Position numbers and translations under genes: made by a program. A stretch of 64,000 bases of DNA from NCBI RefSeq assembly GCF_003150835.1, contig NZ_CP029479.1, positions 1,897,501-1,961,500 of the forward strand, read 5' to 3'. Below the pieces are notes generated by a model. The model was not told where the DNA came from, searched no databases, and worked only from the letters and a program-made list of their open reading frames with translations. Origin of the DNA: Phenylobacterium parvum. Lineage in GTDB: Bacteria; Pseudomonadota; Alphaproteobacteria; Caulobacterales; Caulobacteraceae. This document shows positions 18,471 through 27,936 of this stretch, piece after piece (position 1 is the stretch's first letter; every line of letters starts with the position of its first letter).

Positions 18471-20624
18471 TTAAGCCGAAAGTGCTGGGGATAGTTCCTC
18501 CAGCTGCCGGATGGCCCCGACGATATGGTAGAGCGAGGTCGCCGGCGCATCCCCCGGCGCGAATCCCCCTGTGGGTCCCTGGCGGTCACGCCACAGTCCC
18601 CGCACTGGGGTGTCGAGATACCGGCGCAGGCCCGCCGCCGCCTGAAGGGCGTCCTCGGTCTCGCCCAGGGCGAGGGCGGATTTCAGGAACTCCGTCTGCG
18701 GCCAGAGCCGGGCCCAGCCGTCCCGGACGGTAAGGTCCTGCCAGAGGGCGTTCACCGCGCAGGCCCGGCGCGGGTCCACGCCCTGGCGTCCGGCCTCGTG
18801 CAGGGCGCGCGCCGCCAGCTGGCCGTCGGCCCGGCCGCGGGCCCGGCCCCAACGGTCGAGAAGCCAGGCCCATTCAAACTGGTGGCCCGGTTCCACCAGC
18901 CGGCCGTCGTCGCCATCCGCGCGGCGCCAGTCGGCGTCAAAGAACTCAGACAGCACCCCGCGATGGTCGATGAAGGCGCCCAGGGCCAGGCTGGCGATTT
19001 CGTCGGACAGCCTCCCCCAGCCGGCCTCCCCCACCTCCTCCCAGGCCAGCGAGGCCTCTAGCAGGTGCATGTGGGCGTTGGCCTGGAAAGGCTGGTCGCC
19101 TGATTCCCGGAACCCACCCGCCGGATGCCGGAGCGCCTCGAGCCCATCACGCAGGCGGTGGGCGAGGTCGAGGGCCTCGCCGGCCGACTCTCCGGCCTGC
19201 CGCAGGCTGGCCAGGCCCAGCAGGGCGAAGGCCTGGTCGTAGACGTGGGGCGTATCGTCCAGGGGGCGACCGTCCAGCCCGACCAGGGTGCGCACCAGCC
19301 CGTCCGGCCGCAGGAAATCCGCCTTCATGCCGGCCAGGGCGTGACGGGCCGCCTCCCGCCAGGGCCCGCTCCAGCCCATCATCCCGGCCTGGGCGAAGCT
19401 GAAGATCATCCGGCCCTGGACCCTCCCGCGGCGGGGAGCCGGTTGGGGCGATCCATCCTGGGCGATGGCCTCCACGAAGCCGCCCCGCTCCCGGTCGGCG
19501 CCGAGGCTCCACCAGACCGGCAGGGCCGCGGTCCGCAGCCAGAGCCCGAACCAGCCGGCCGCCTCGGCCAGGGTGGAGAACCCGGCGGGTCCCCGGGCCT
19601 GTAGGCGCTCGACCCCCCGCTTCACCGCCTGGCTGTCCGACAGGGGCGCCACCAGAACCCTGCCTGCGTCCGCCACCACGGCGATGCCGGACAGTCCCAC
19701 GACCACCGCCTCAGCGCCGCCGTCGGCGCGGATGTAGGACCCGCTGACCCCCTCGGCCTCGACACGGCCCTCAAGGCGGTTGTCGTCGGCGTCCCGTTCG
19801 GAGAGGGCGTGGACCACGTCCCAGGCGCCCACGTCGGACCAGGCGAAGTCCGCTGCGGCGACCATGGCGCGGGAGGTCTTTTCCATGACGGCGTAGTCGA
19901 TGGAGATCTTTGGCGCGGTCCGGAAAACTTCGCCCAGCCGCAGGCCGTCCTCGGGCCCGGTGGCCGTCTCCACCGCCGCCTCGGCCGCCTCCAGCACCTC
20001 CGGCGCCAGCCGGCCCAGCTCATAGGCCAGGGTGGTGGCGGGAACGATGAAGTTACCGCTGTTCCAAAGGCAGCCCTCGGCGATCAGGGCGGCGGCGCGC
20101 GCGGCGTCCGGCTTCTCGATGAAGGCGTCGACCGTGCGGACCGTATCGCCACGGCCGGGCCGGATGTAGCCGTAGCCCGTCGCCGGAAAGGTCGGCGCGA
20201 CGCCCAGGGTCACGATCCGCCCGGCCCGGGAAAAGGGCGCGGCGCGGACGACCGTGTCCCGGAAGGCCGCCGCGTCCGGGACATTGTGGTCGGCGGCCAG
20301 CACCACCATCACCGCCTCCTCGTCGCGGCGCAGGAGGTGGATCGCCGCCGCGGCCATGGCCGGCGCGGAATCCCTCGGCTCAGGCTCCAGCAGGACCTGG
20401 GCGGACAGGCCCAGCTCGGCCAGTTGCTCGCGGATCAGGCCGCCATGGTCCGCCCCGGCGATGACCAGCAGGGGCCCCAGGGGCGCCGCCCGGAGCGCCG
20501 TCTCCTGGAAGGCGGTGCGGGCCCCGCCCATGAGCCGGGCGAAGGGCTTGGGACGTTCGGGCCGGGAGACGGGCCAGAGGCGCACCCCCGACCCGCCGCA
20601 CATGATGACGGGGTAAAGGCTCAC
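18471..20624 (-). CDS. Fusion: mannose-1-phosphate guanylyltransferase (ManC) + AGE-family isomerase
   Basis: About 717 residues. The N-terminal nucleotidyltransferase domain (1 to about 340) starts LYPVIMCGGSGVRLWPVSR and contains RPKPF, the GDP-mannose pyrophosphorylase signature. The C-terminal domain (about 345-717) is an (alpha/alpha)6 barrel of the N-acylglucosamine 2-epimerase/mannose-6-phosphate isomerase family (GRMIFSFAQAG, HVYDQAFALLGLA, NAHMHLLEASLAW, EPGHQFEWAWLLDRW). Such a protein could both isomerise fructose-6-P to mannose-6-P and form GDP-mannose. The start is a GTG at 20624; an ATG at 20660 would overlap the upstream gene. Confidence 0.87.
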   Translation of the reverse strand: MSLYPVIMCGGSGVRLWPVSRPERPKPFARLMGGARTAFQETALRAAPLGPLLVIAGADHGGLIREQLAELGLSAQVLLEPEPRDSAPAMAAAAIHLLRRDEEAVMVVLAADHNVPDAAAFRDTVVRAAPFSRAGRIVTLGVAPTFPATGYGYIRPGRGDTVRTVDAFIEKPDAARAAALIAEGCLWNSGNFIVPATTLAYELGRLAPEVLEAAEAAVETATGPEDGLRLGEVFRTAPKISIDYAVMEKTSRAMVAAADFAWSDVGAWDVVHALSERDADDNRLEGRVEAEGVSGSYIRADGGAEAVVVGLSGIAVVADAGRVLVAPLSDSQAVKRGVERLQARGPAGFSTLAEAAGWFGLWLRTAALPVWWSLGADRERGGFVEAIAQDGSPQPAPRRGRVQGRMIFSFAQAGMMGWSGPWREAARHALAGMKADFLRPDGLVRTLVGLDGRPLDDTPHVYDQAFALLGLASLRQAGESAGEALDLAHRLRDGLEALRHPAGGFRESGDQPFQANAHMHLLEASLAWEEVGEAGWGRLSDEIASLALGAFIDHRGVLSEFFDADWRRADGDDGRLVEPGHQFEWAWLLDRWGRARGRADGQLAARALHEAGRQGVDPRRACAVNALWQDLTVRDGWARLWPQTEFLKSALALGETEDALQAAAGLRRYLDTPVRGLWRDRQGPTGGFAPGDAPATSLYHIVGAIRQLEELSPALSA

Positions 20625-20634
20625 GGGACCAGGC

Positions 20635-21405
20635 TCAGGCCGCCTCGACCTCGCGGACATTCTCGATGCCCGCGGCCCGGAGGGCGGCGATCAGCTCCGC
20701 GACGGTGGCGGCCAGTTCGACCCCATCGCGGCTGCGCAGGACCAGGTTCGATCCGTAGAGGCCTTCCGTGAAGAAGGGATAGCTGCCCAAGCTGAGGTCG
20801 GGATGGGCCCTGGCCACCGCTTCCAGCGGAGCGGCGATGGCGCCCTCCCCCGAGCCTTCCACGCGGACCGTGCGGGACAGGACCACCGCGCCCGAGCGAA
20901 GCCGGGGCCCGACGTCCTCCAGCATGCCGCGCATGATCTGCGGCACGCCGGCCAGGACGAAGACATTGCCGATGGTGAAGCCGGGCGGCCCCTGGACGGG
21001 ATTGTTCACCAGCGACCCGCCTACCGGCACCCGCGCCATGCGGCGGCGGGCAACGTTCAGCTGGTCGCCCCAGCGGGACTGCATCATGGCCAGGATGTCG
21101 GGATGCTCTTCCAGTCCGACCCCGAAGGCCGCCGCCACCGCATCGGCGGTGATGTCGTCATGGGTCGGCCCGATGCCGCCGGTGGTGATCACATAGTCGT
21201 AGCGGGCGCGAAGGGCGTTCAGGGCGTCGACGATCTCGTCCTGGATGTCGGGCACGGTCCGGGCCTCGCACAGGTCCACCCCATGCACGCCCAGGTACCG
21301 GGCGATGTCCCTGAGATTGGTGTCCTGGGTGCGGCCGGACAGGATCTCGTCCCCGATGATCAGCACCGCCGCCGTCACCACGCCGTCTCCGCCCGGGCTG
21401 CCCAT
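20635..21405 (-). CDS. CinA-like molybdopterin-binding domain protein
   Basis: 256 residues with the MoaB/MogA-like fold: [19 protein letters not shown] near the N-terminus and the [13 protein letters not shown] motif at about 79-91. It matches the N-terminal COG1058 domain of CinA without the C-terminal amidohydrolase domain. Relatives hydrolyse ADP-ribose or NMN in pyridine-nucleotide recycling, but this stand-alone form is uncharacterised. It lies 10 nt upstream of the ManC fusion on the same strand and may be co-transcribed. Confidence 0.82.
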   Translation of the reverse strand: MGSPGGDGVVTAAVLIIGDEILSGRTQDTNLRDIARYLGVHGVDLCEARTVPDIQDEIVDALNALRARYDYVITTGGIGPTHDDITADAVAAAFGVGLEEHPDILAMMQSRWGDQLNVARRRMARVPVGGSLVNNPVQGPPGFTIGNVFVLAGVPQIMRGMLEDVGPRLRSGAVVLSRTVRVEGSGEGAIAAPLEAVARAHPDLSLGSYPFFTEGLYGSNLVLRSRDGVELAATVAELIAALRAAGIENVREVEAA

Positions 21406-21470
21406 GCGTGAAGTCTCCGTTTCCGGCGAACATCTATCGGCTGGAGCCCCGCTTGCCTATACCCGGGGCC

Positions 21471-22172
21471 ATGGACTTCCCCGCCCCCCTGATCCCGGCC
21501 ACCTTCCTGCGGCGCTACAAGCGCTTCTTCGCCGATGTCGTGCTGGCCGACGGGACGGAGATCACCGCCCACTGTCCCAACCCCGGCGCCATGCTGGGCC
21601 TGAACGCCCCCGGCCTCCCCGCCTGGCTGTCGGTGTCCGACAATCCCAAGCGCAAGCTGACCCACACGCTGGAGCTCGTGGAGGCCGACGGCGGCCTGGT
21701 GGGCGTCAACACCCTGTTGCCCAACCGCCTCGTGGCCGAAGCCCTTGAGGCGGGGACAATCCCCGAGCTCGCCAGCTACGCCTCCGTCCGGCGGGAGGTG
21801 AAGTACGGCAAGGCCAGCCGGATCGACTTCCTGCTGGAGGACCCGGCGCGCGGCCGGTGCTGGCTGGAGGTCAAGAACGTCCACCTGATGCGCAGGCCGG
21901 GCCTCGCCGAGTTTCCCGACTGCGTGGCGGCCCGCTCGACCCGCCACCTCGAGGAGCTTGCCGACCAGGTCGCCGCCGGCGACCGGGCCGTCGCCCTCTT
22001 CGTCATCCAGCGGATGGACTGCGAGGCCTTCAGCGCCTGCGCCGAGCTCGACCCGGCCTTCGCCCGGGGCCTCGAAGCGGCGGCCGCCGCCGGGGTGGAG
22101 GTCATGGCCTGGGCCTGCGAGGTCGCGCCCTCCGGCGTCCGCATCGTCCGCCCCCTGCGCTGGCGCGGTTGA
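21471..22172 (+). CDS. sfsA: Sugar fermentation stimulation protein SfsA
   Basis: 233 residues, the usual SfsA size. Conserved blocks are [44 protein letters not shown] and [10 protein letters not shown], the last resembling a nuclease-like core. Reported as a DNA-binding protein affecting sugar metabolism; its true activity is uncertain. The ATG at 21471 fits the family; the upstream extension of the frame does not. A TATACC box 8 nt before the start raises the possibility of a leaderless transcript. Confidence 0.92.
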   Translation: MDFPAPLIPATFLRRYKRFFADVVLADGTEITAHCPNPGAMLGLNAPGLPAWLSVSDNPKRKLTHTLELVEADGGLVGVNTLLPNRLVAEALEAGTIPELASYASVRREVKYGKASRIDFLLEDPARGRCWLEVKNVHLMRRPGLAEFPDCVAARSTRHLEELADQVAAGDRAVALFVIQRMDCEAFSACAELDPAFARGLEAAAAAGVEVMAWACEVAPSGVRIVRPLRWRG

Positions 22173-22202
22173 CTTCTGCAGGCCAGGCGCCAGCCTCGCA
22201 TC

Positions 22203-22466
22203 ATGATCGCCGCCCTTGCCCTCGCCGCCGCCCTCTCCGCCTCGCCCACCGCCGCCGAACTCCAGTCCCTGCTGGCCGCCGCGCGGGTCGACGCAGCCCG
22301 GGTCCGGGATATCCGGTGCGAGGTGCTGGGCGATCCCACCGAGCATCGCTGCGACTGGCGCCAGAAGTCGGCCAAGGGGCGCTGGGAGACCTGGTCGGCC
22401 ATCCTGGCCCGCGACGGCGGCCGGTGGATCCTGATCGACACGCCCGGCCGGGCTTCGCGCCCCTGA
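22203..22466 (+). CDS. Small hypothetical secreted protein
   Basis: 87 residues starting with a probable signal peptide (MIAALALAAALSASPTAA), then a short domain with two Cys (DIRCEV and EHRCDWR) that could form a disulfide, and several Trp. It lies 30 nt after sfsA and 24 nt before map, on the same strand. No family was recognised. The compact fit between neighbours and the plausible signal peptide support coding. Confidence 0.55.
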   Translation: MIAALALAAALSASPTAAELQSLLAAARVDAARVRDIRCEVLGDPTEHRCDWRQKSAKGRWETWSAILARDGGRWILIDTPGRASRP

Positions 22467-22490
22467 CGCAGATGTGCTAGGTTCCCCCCC

Positions 22491-23315
22491 ATGAACCAGA
22501 GCGAAATCGCCCAGATCGAGCACAAGACCGGGGAAATCCGGCTCCACGGCCCCGAGGGCTTCGAAGGCATGCGCCGGGCCGGACGCCTGGCCGCAGAATG
22601 CCTCGACATGCTGACGCCGCACGTCAAGCCGGGCGTCGTAACCGAGGACCTGGACCGCCTGGCCCGGGAGTTCATCCTCGACCATGGCGGCCTGCCCGCC
22701 TGCCTGGGCTATCGCGGCTATCGCCACACCCTCTGCATCTCGGTCAATCACGTGGTCTGCCACGGCATCCCCTCCGAGCGCACCCTGAGGGAGGGCGACA
22801 TCGCCAATATCGACGTCACCGTGATCGTCGACGGCTGGCACGGCGACACCTCGCGCATGTACGGCGTCGGCAAGGTCCCGGCCCGGGCACGCCGCCTGGT
22901 GGAAGTCACCTACGAGGCCCTCCAGAAGGGCATCGATGTTGTCCGCCCCGGGGCGACCACCGGCGACATCGGCGCGGCCATCCAGGCCTGGGTGGAATCC
23001 CAGCGCTGCTCGGTGGTGCGGGACTTCTGCGGCCATGGCCTGGGCCGCGTCTTCCACGATGCGCCCAACATCCTGCACTATGGCCACAAGGGGACAGGCG
23101 AGGTCCTGAAGCCCGGCATGTTCTTCACCATCGAGCCCATGGTGAACCTCGGCAAGTGGCAGGTGAAGATCCTGGCCGACGGCTGGACGGCGGTGACCCG
23201 CGACAAGTCCCTCTCGGCCCAGTGCGAGCACTCCATCGGCGTAACCGAGACCGGGTGCGAGATCTTCACCGCTTCTCCCACCGGACAGTTCCAACCGGCC
23301 ATCGAAGCCGGCTGA
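22491..23315 (+). CDS. map: Methionine aminopeptidase, type I
   Basis: 274 residues. It removes the initiator Met from nascent proteins using two metal ions. The pita-bread-fold metal ligands are visible: DVTVIVDGWHGDTSRMYG (two Asp), CGHGLGRVFHDAP (His), FTIEPMVNLGK (Glu) and QCEHSIGVTETG (Glu). Length fits type I enzymes. GTGCTAGG lies about 15 nt before the ATG with no clear ribosome site, so a leaderless mRNA is possible. Confidence 0.95.
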   Translation: MNQSEIAQIEHKTGEIRLHGPEGFEGMRRAGRLAAECLDMLTPHVKPGVVTEDLDRLAREFILDHGGLPACLGYRGYRHTLCISVNHVVCHGIPSERTLREGDIANIDVTVIVDGWHGDTSRMYGVGKVPARARRLVEVTYEALQKGIDVVRPGATTGDIGAAIQAWVESQRCSVVRDFCGHGLGRVFHDAPNILHYGHKGTGEVLKPGMFFTIEPMVNLGKWQVKILADGWTAVTRDKSLSAQCEHSIGVTETGCEIFTASPTGQFQPAIEAG

Positions 23316-23397
23316 ACCCCGAATTCGGCTGACTTTTCTTTAACTTGCGCCGGAAGCCGGACCGGGCGACCTCACGAAGGATCGTGAGGAGGCGCCC

Positions 23398-24276
23398 ATG
23401 CTGTCGATCCGCAACCTGAGCCACGTCTATCCGGGAGGGACCCGCGCCCTCGATGACGTCAGCCTGGAGATCCCGGCGGGCATGTTCGGCCTACTGGGGC
23501 CAAACGGCGCTGGCAAGTCGACCCTGATGCGCTGCATCGCCGCCCTCCAGACCCCGACCTCGGGCGCCATCGACTTCGACGGGATCGACGTCCTGGCCGA
23601 GCCGTCGCGTCTGCGCCAGACCCTTGGCTACCTGCCCCAGGACTTCGGGGTTTACCCGCGGGTCTCGGCCCTCGACCTCCTGGACCACCTCGCGGTCCTG
23701 AAGGGTCTGACCGACCGCGCCGAGCGGCGAGAGACGGTCGAGGCCCTGCTGAACCAGGTCAATCTCTGGGCGGTCCGCAAGAAGGCCGTGGCCGGCTTCT
23801 CCGGCGGCATGCGCCAGCGTTTCGGCATCGCCCAGGCCCTGATAGGCCAGCCTCAACTCATCATCGTGGACGAGCCCACCGCCGGCCTGGACCCGGAGGA
23901 GAGAAACCGTTTCCTCAATCTTCTTGCAGAGATCGGCGAGAAAGTTGTGGTGATCTTGTCGACCCACATCGTCGAGGATGTCGCCGACCTCTGCCCCCGC
24001 ATGGCGGTCCTGGCGGGGGGGAGCCTGCTCCGCGAGGGCTCGCCCGCGAGCCTTGTCAGGGAACTTGAAGGCCGGGTCTGGCGCAAGGTGGTGGACAAGG
24101 CCGAGCTGCCGGGCCTCGCCGGGATCGCCCCGGTCATCTCCACCCGCCTGTCGGCTGGCAAGACTGTGGCGCACCTTCTGTCCGACGCCTCACCCGGCCC
24201 GGGCTTCGAGACCGTCCAGGGCGGGCTGGAGGACGTCTACTTCGCCGCCCTGCACGCCTCCCGGCAAGCGGCGTAG
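23398..24276 (+). CDS. ABC transporter ATP-binding protein
   Basis: 292 residues. Walker A GLLGPNGAGKST (about 31-42), the Q-loop near YLPQDFGVYP, the signature SGGMRQRFGIAQAL (about 140-153), Walker B LIIVDEPTAGLDP and the switch His in STHIVED are all present. It belongs to the ABC-2 export type. GAGGAGG precedes the ATG. Its stop is 9 nt before the permease/peptidase fusion, which is its evident partner. Confidence 0.92.
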   Translation: MLSIRNLSHVYPGGTRALDDVSLEIPAGMFGLLGPNGAGKSTLMRCIAALQTPTSGAIDFDGIDVLAEPSRLRQTLGYLPQDFGVYPRVSALDLLDHLAVLKGLTDRAERRETVEALLNQVNLWAVRKKAVAGFSGGMRQRFGIAQALIGQPQLIIVDEPTAGLDPEERNRFLNLLAEIGEKVVVILSTHIVEDVADLCPRMAVLAGGSLLREGSPASLVRELEGRVWRKVVDKAELPGLAGIAPVISTRLSAGKTVAHLLSDASPGPGFETVQGGLEDVYFAALHASRQAA

Positions 24277-24285
24277 AGGCGCGCC

Positions 24286-27200
24286 ATGCTCGGCCGCATC
24301 GCCGCCTTCGAACTCCGCTACCAGCTCCGCAACCCCGTCTTCTGGGTGGCGGGCGCCTTCTTCTTCCTGCTCGTCTTCGGCTCCATGACCGTCGACAACA
24401 TCCAGGTCGGCGGCGGCGGCGGCGGCGTCCACAAGAATGCACCTGCGGCCATCGCCATGACCCACCTGGTCATGTCGATCTTCTTCATCTTCGTCACGGC
24501 GGCCCTGGTGGCCAATGTCATCGTCCGCGACGACGAGACGGGCTTCGGCCCCCTGGTGCGGTCCACCCGGATCACCCGGCTCGACTACCTCCTTGGCCGG
24601 TTCACCGGCGCCTTCGCCGCGGCGGCCCTGGTCTTCCTGGCCGTGCCCCTGGGCATGTTCCTGGGCAGTCTCGCGCCGTGGGTGGACCCGGAGACCCTGG
24701 GTCCCAACCATCTGTCGCACTACGCCTACGCCTACGGCGCCCTGGCCCTGCCCTCCATCTTCCTGACCTCGGCCCTGTTCTTCGCCCTCGCCACGGCGAC
24801 CCGGTCGATGATGGCGACCTACATCGGCGCCACCGCCCTGCTGATCCTTTGGGTCGTCATGGGAACCCTGACCGCGCGCCAGGAGATGCGCGAGCTGGCG
24901 GCCTGGCTCGACCCCTTCGGCGGCATCGCCCTCGGCGAGGCCACCCGCTACTACACGACCTTTGACTCCAACACCCGCCTGCCGGCCCTGGGGGGCGTGC
25001 TCCTCGCCAACCGACTGATCTGGACGGCCGTTGGCCTTGTCGCCCTGGCTGCAGCCTGCCTGACCTTCCGGTTCGAGACCCGCGGGGCCGGGGCCCGCGC
25101 CTCCCGGAAGGCCAAGGGGGAGGCGGAGGCGCCGCCGCCGGCGCGCCCCGCCGCACGGCCCCTCGCCGAGCCGAGGTCAGGCGGGTCGACGGCGTTCGTC
25201 CAGGCCCTGCACCGGGCGCGGTTCGAGGCCGGCCAGGTGCTGAGAAGCCCGGCCTTCGGGATCCTGATGGTTCTGGGGCTCTTCAACGCCTCCGGCGGCA
25301 TCTTCCTGGGCCTGGAGCAGAATGGCTCGGCGTTCCTGCCGACGACCCTGCGGATGATCGAGCAGCTTCAGGGCGCCTTCAGCTTCGTGGTGGTCCTGGT
25401 GGCCATCTACTACGCCGGCGAACTCGTCTGGCGGGACCGCGAACGGCGCATCGCTGACATCGTCGACGCCACCGCCGCCCCGGACTGGACCTTCATGGTC
25501 CCCAAGGTGCTTGGCCTGGTGCTGGTGCTGGGCGCCATGCTGCTGGCCAGCGCCCTCGCCGCCGCCGCCGCACAGGCCATACTCGGCTTTCCTCACCCCG
25601 ACTGGGGCCAGTACCTCGGCTGGTATCTCCTGCCGACCCTGGCGGACTGGACCCTCCTGGCGGTCCTGGCGGTCTTCCTCCAGGCCCTGGCCCCGAACAA
25701 GTTTGTCGGCTGGGCGCTGATGGCGGTCTACCTGGTCCTGCAGCTGGGCCTGGGGACTGCAGGCTTCGAGCACAACCTCTACAACTATGGCGGCGGCCCG
25801 GGCGTACCCCTGTCCGACATGAACGGCCAGGGCGACTATGCCGGCTTCGCCGCCTGGTTCCGCGCCTACTGGTCAGCCTTCGCCGTCTTCCTGCTGGTCC
25901 TGACCCAGGGTCTGTGGGCGCGCGGGGCCCGGGACGGGGCGCGGGCGCGGATCGCCCGCCTGGGCTGCCGGCTGAAGGGGCGGACGGGCCTCGCCGCCGC
26001 CGCCGCCCTGGTGGTCTTCGCCGGCCTGGGCGGCTTCATCTTCCTGAACACCAATGTCTGGAACCCCTACCGGACCCAGACGGAGGGCGAGGTCTGGTTG
26101 GCGGACTATGAGAAGGGCTTCCTGAAGTACGAGAAGCTGGCTCAGCCCTCGGTCACCGACGTGACCCTCAACCTCGACCTGGACCCCCACGCGCCGCGCC
26201 TTTCGGTCACCGGCGCCTACGACCTCGTCAACGACACCGGGGCGCCGCTCTCACAGCTTCACGTCCGCTTTGACCGGGACGTGAAGGTCGAGCGCCTCAC
26301 CCTGTCTGCGCCATCCCGGACCGAGGCCTTCCCAAGGTTCAACTACCGGATCCTGCATCTGGAGAAGCCCCTGGCGCCGGGACAGACCGTACGCCTGGAG
26401 TTCGCCACCCTCGTGACCCAGAAGGGGTTCAAGAACTCGGGCAATACGACGCGCCTGGTGGACAATGGGACCTTCGTCTCCAACGACGAGTTCGCCCCCA
26501 TACTGGGCATGTCCCGCTCCGGCCTGCTGGAGGACCGGACCAAGCGCCGCAAGTACGGCCTGCCCCCGGAGCTCCGCCCCGCCAAGCTGGAAGACGAAAG
26601 CGCCCGGGCCCGCAACTATGTGCGGAATGCGGACTGGGTGAGGGCCGACATCACCGTCACCACGGTGGCGGACCAGACCCCGGTCGCGCCGGGCTACCTC
26701 GTCTCGGATACGACCGCGAACGGCCGCAGGACGGTGCGCTTCCGCACCGACGCCCCGGTCCTGAACTTCTTCTCGGTTCAGTCCGCCCGCTACGCCATCC
26801 GTCGCGAGACCTACAAGGGCGTCGACCTGGCGATCTACCACCACCCGGGCCACACCTGGAATGTCGAGCGGATGATGGCGGCCATGAAGCGGAGCCTGGA
26901 CTACTTCCAGGCCAACTTCAGCCCCTACCAGTTCCGCCAGGCCCGGATCATTGAATTCCCGGGCTATGAGACCTTCGCCCAGGCCTTCGCCAACACCATT
27001 CCCTATTCCGAGGCCATCGGCTTTACCGCCGACCCCGACAAGCCGGACAAGATCGACTTCGCCACCTACGTCACCGCCCACGAGATGGCCCACCAGTGGT
27101 GGGCGCACCAGGTCATCGGCGCCGACATGCAGGGCGGCACGGTCCTGTCTGAAACCCTCGCCCAGTACTCCGCCCTGCTGGTGATGGAGCAGATCTACGG

Positions 27201-27882
27201 CCCCGAGGGCATCCGAAAGTTCCTTCGCAACGAACTGGACAGCTACCTCTCGGCCCGCGGCGGCCAGGCGGTGGAGGAGACGCCCCTGATCCGCGTCGAG
27301 AACCAGGGCTACATCCATTACCGCAAGGGCTCCCTGGTCATGTACCTGCTGCGCGACCAGATCGGCGAGGCCAAGGTCAACGCCGCCCTGCGCAGCCTGC
27401 TGGCCCGCTACGCCTTCAAGGGTGCGCCCTACCCCACTTCGCGGGACCTGGTGGACGCCCTGCGGCGCGAGGCGGGCGACGATCCCCGCACCCAGGCCCT
27501 GATCACCGACCTCTTCGAGAAGATCACCCTCTACGACCTGAAGGCCGAGGAGGCTGCGGCCCGGCGGCGTCCCGACGGGCGCTACGACGTCACGCTGAAG
27601 GTCAGCGCCCGCAAGCTCTACGCCGACGGCAAGGGCGTGGAGACCGCCTCGCCCCTGGGAGCCGAGACCTTCGATGTCGGGGTCTTCACCGCCGAACCCG
27701 GCAAACCCGGCTTTACCCGCGCCTCCGTGCAAGGCTTCCGGGTCAAGACCCTGAAGGACGGCGAGCAGACCGTGACCGTGACCGTCGATGGCAAGCCGGC
27801 CTTCGCCGGTGTCGATCCCTACAACAAGCGCATCGACCGCAACTCCGGCGACAACGTCACGCGGGTGAAGGTCGACGGATAG
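24286..27882 (+). CDS. ABC-2 permease fused to M1-family aminopeptidase
   Basis: 1198 residues. The first about 590 residues hold two ABC-2-type membrane domains, each with about six hydrophobic segments (for example AGAFFFLLVFGSM, ALLILWVVMGTL, FSFVVVLVAIYYAGELVW), separated by a charged linker near 265-300. After a last membrane segment near 575 comes a periplasmic-side M1 gluzincin domain with HEMAHQWWAHQ (about 930) and SETLAQYSALL about 20 residues on, giving zinc ligands His, His, Glu. This fused family is known in several phyla but its substrate is unknown. Paired with the ATPase just upstream. Confidence 0.88.
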   Translation: MLGRIAAFELRYQLRNPVFWVAGAFFFLLVFGSMTVDNIQVGGGGGGVHKNAPAAIAMTHLVMSIFFIFVTAALVANVIVRDDETGFGPLVRSTRITRLDYLLGRFTGAFAAAALVFLAVPLGMFLGSLAPWVDPETLGPNHLSHYAYAYGALALPSIFLTSALFFALATATRSMMATYIGATALLILWVVMGTLTARQEMRELAAWLDPFGGIALGEATRYYTTFDSNTRLPALGGVLLANRLIWTAVGLVALAAACLTFRFETRGAGARASRKAKGEAEAPPPARPAARPLAEPRSGGSTAFVQALHRARFEAGQVLRSPAFGILMVLGLFNASGGIFLGLEQNGSAFLPTTLRMIEQLQGAFSFVVVLVAIYYAGELVWRDRERRIADIVDATAAPDWTFMVPKVLGLVLVLGAMLLASALAAAAAQAILGFPHPDWGQYLGWYLLPTLADWTLLAVLAVFLQALAPNKFVGWALMAVYLVLQLGLGTAGFEHNLYNYGGGPGVPLSDMNGQGDYAGFAAWFRAYWSAFAVFLLVLTQGLWARGARDGARARIARLGCRLKGRTGLAAAAALVVFAGLGGFIFLNTNVWNPYRTQTEGEVWLADYEKGFLKYEKLAQPSVTDVTLNLDLDPHAPRLSVTGAYDLVNDTGAPLSQLHVRFDRDVKVERLTLSAPSRTEAFPRFNYRILHLEKPLAPGQTVRLEFATLVTQKGFKNSGNTTRLVDNGTFVSNDEFAPILGMSRSGLLEDRTKRRKYGLPPELRPAKLEDESARARNYVRNADWVRADITVTTVADQTPVAPGYLVSDTTANGRRTVRFRTDAPVLNFFSVQSARYAIRRETYKGVDLAIYHHPGHTWNVERMMAAMKRSLDYFQANFSPYQFRQARIIEFPGYETFAQAFANTIPYSEAIGFTADPDKPDKIDFATYVTAHEMAHQWWAHQVIGADMQGGTVLSETLAQYSALLVMEQIYGPEGIRKFLRNELDSYLSARGGQAVEETPLIRVENQGYIHYRKGSLVMYLLRDQIGEAKVNAALRSLLARYAFKGAPYPTSRDLVDALRREAGDDPRTQALITDLFEKITLYDLKAEEAAARRRPDGRYDVTLKVSARKLYADGKGVETASPLGAETFDVGVFTAEPGKPGFTRASVQGFRVKTLKDGEQTVTVTVDGKPAFAGVDPYNKRIDRNSGDNVTRVKVDG

Positions 27883-27895
27883 GCTTGCGTCACGT

Positions 27896-27910
27896 GAACG
27901 TTTAGGGAAC
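27896..27910 (-). promoter_or_regulatory. Candidate LexA (SOS) box in front of radC
   Basis: The sequence GAAC-GTTTAGG-GAAC reads GTTC-N7-GTTC on the minus strand, an exact match to the alphaproteobacterial LexA operator, which is a direct repeat. It ends 26 nt before the radC start codon. Placement before a DNA-repair-associated gene strengthens it, although the consensus fixes only eight bases. Confidence 0.65.
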
Positions 27911-27936
27911 ATTGTCGGGGTCGCCGGAGCCCCGCC

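Noticed and set aside
16454..18733. A 759-codon plus-strand frame opposite pckG
   Set aside because: Shadow of the PEP carboxykinase gene; its product is Gly/Ala/Arg-rich and matches nothing, while the minus strand encodes a full conserved enzyme.
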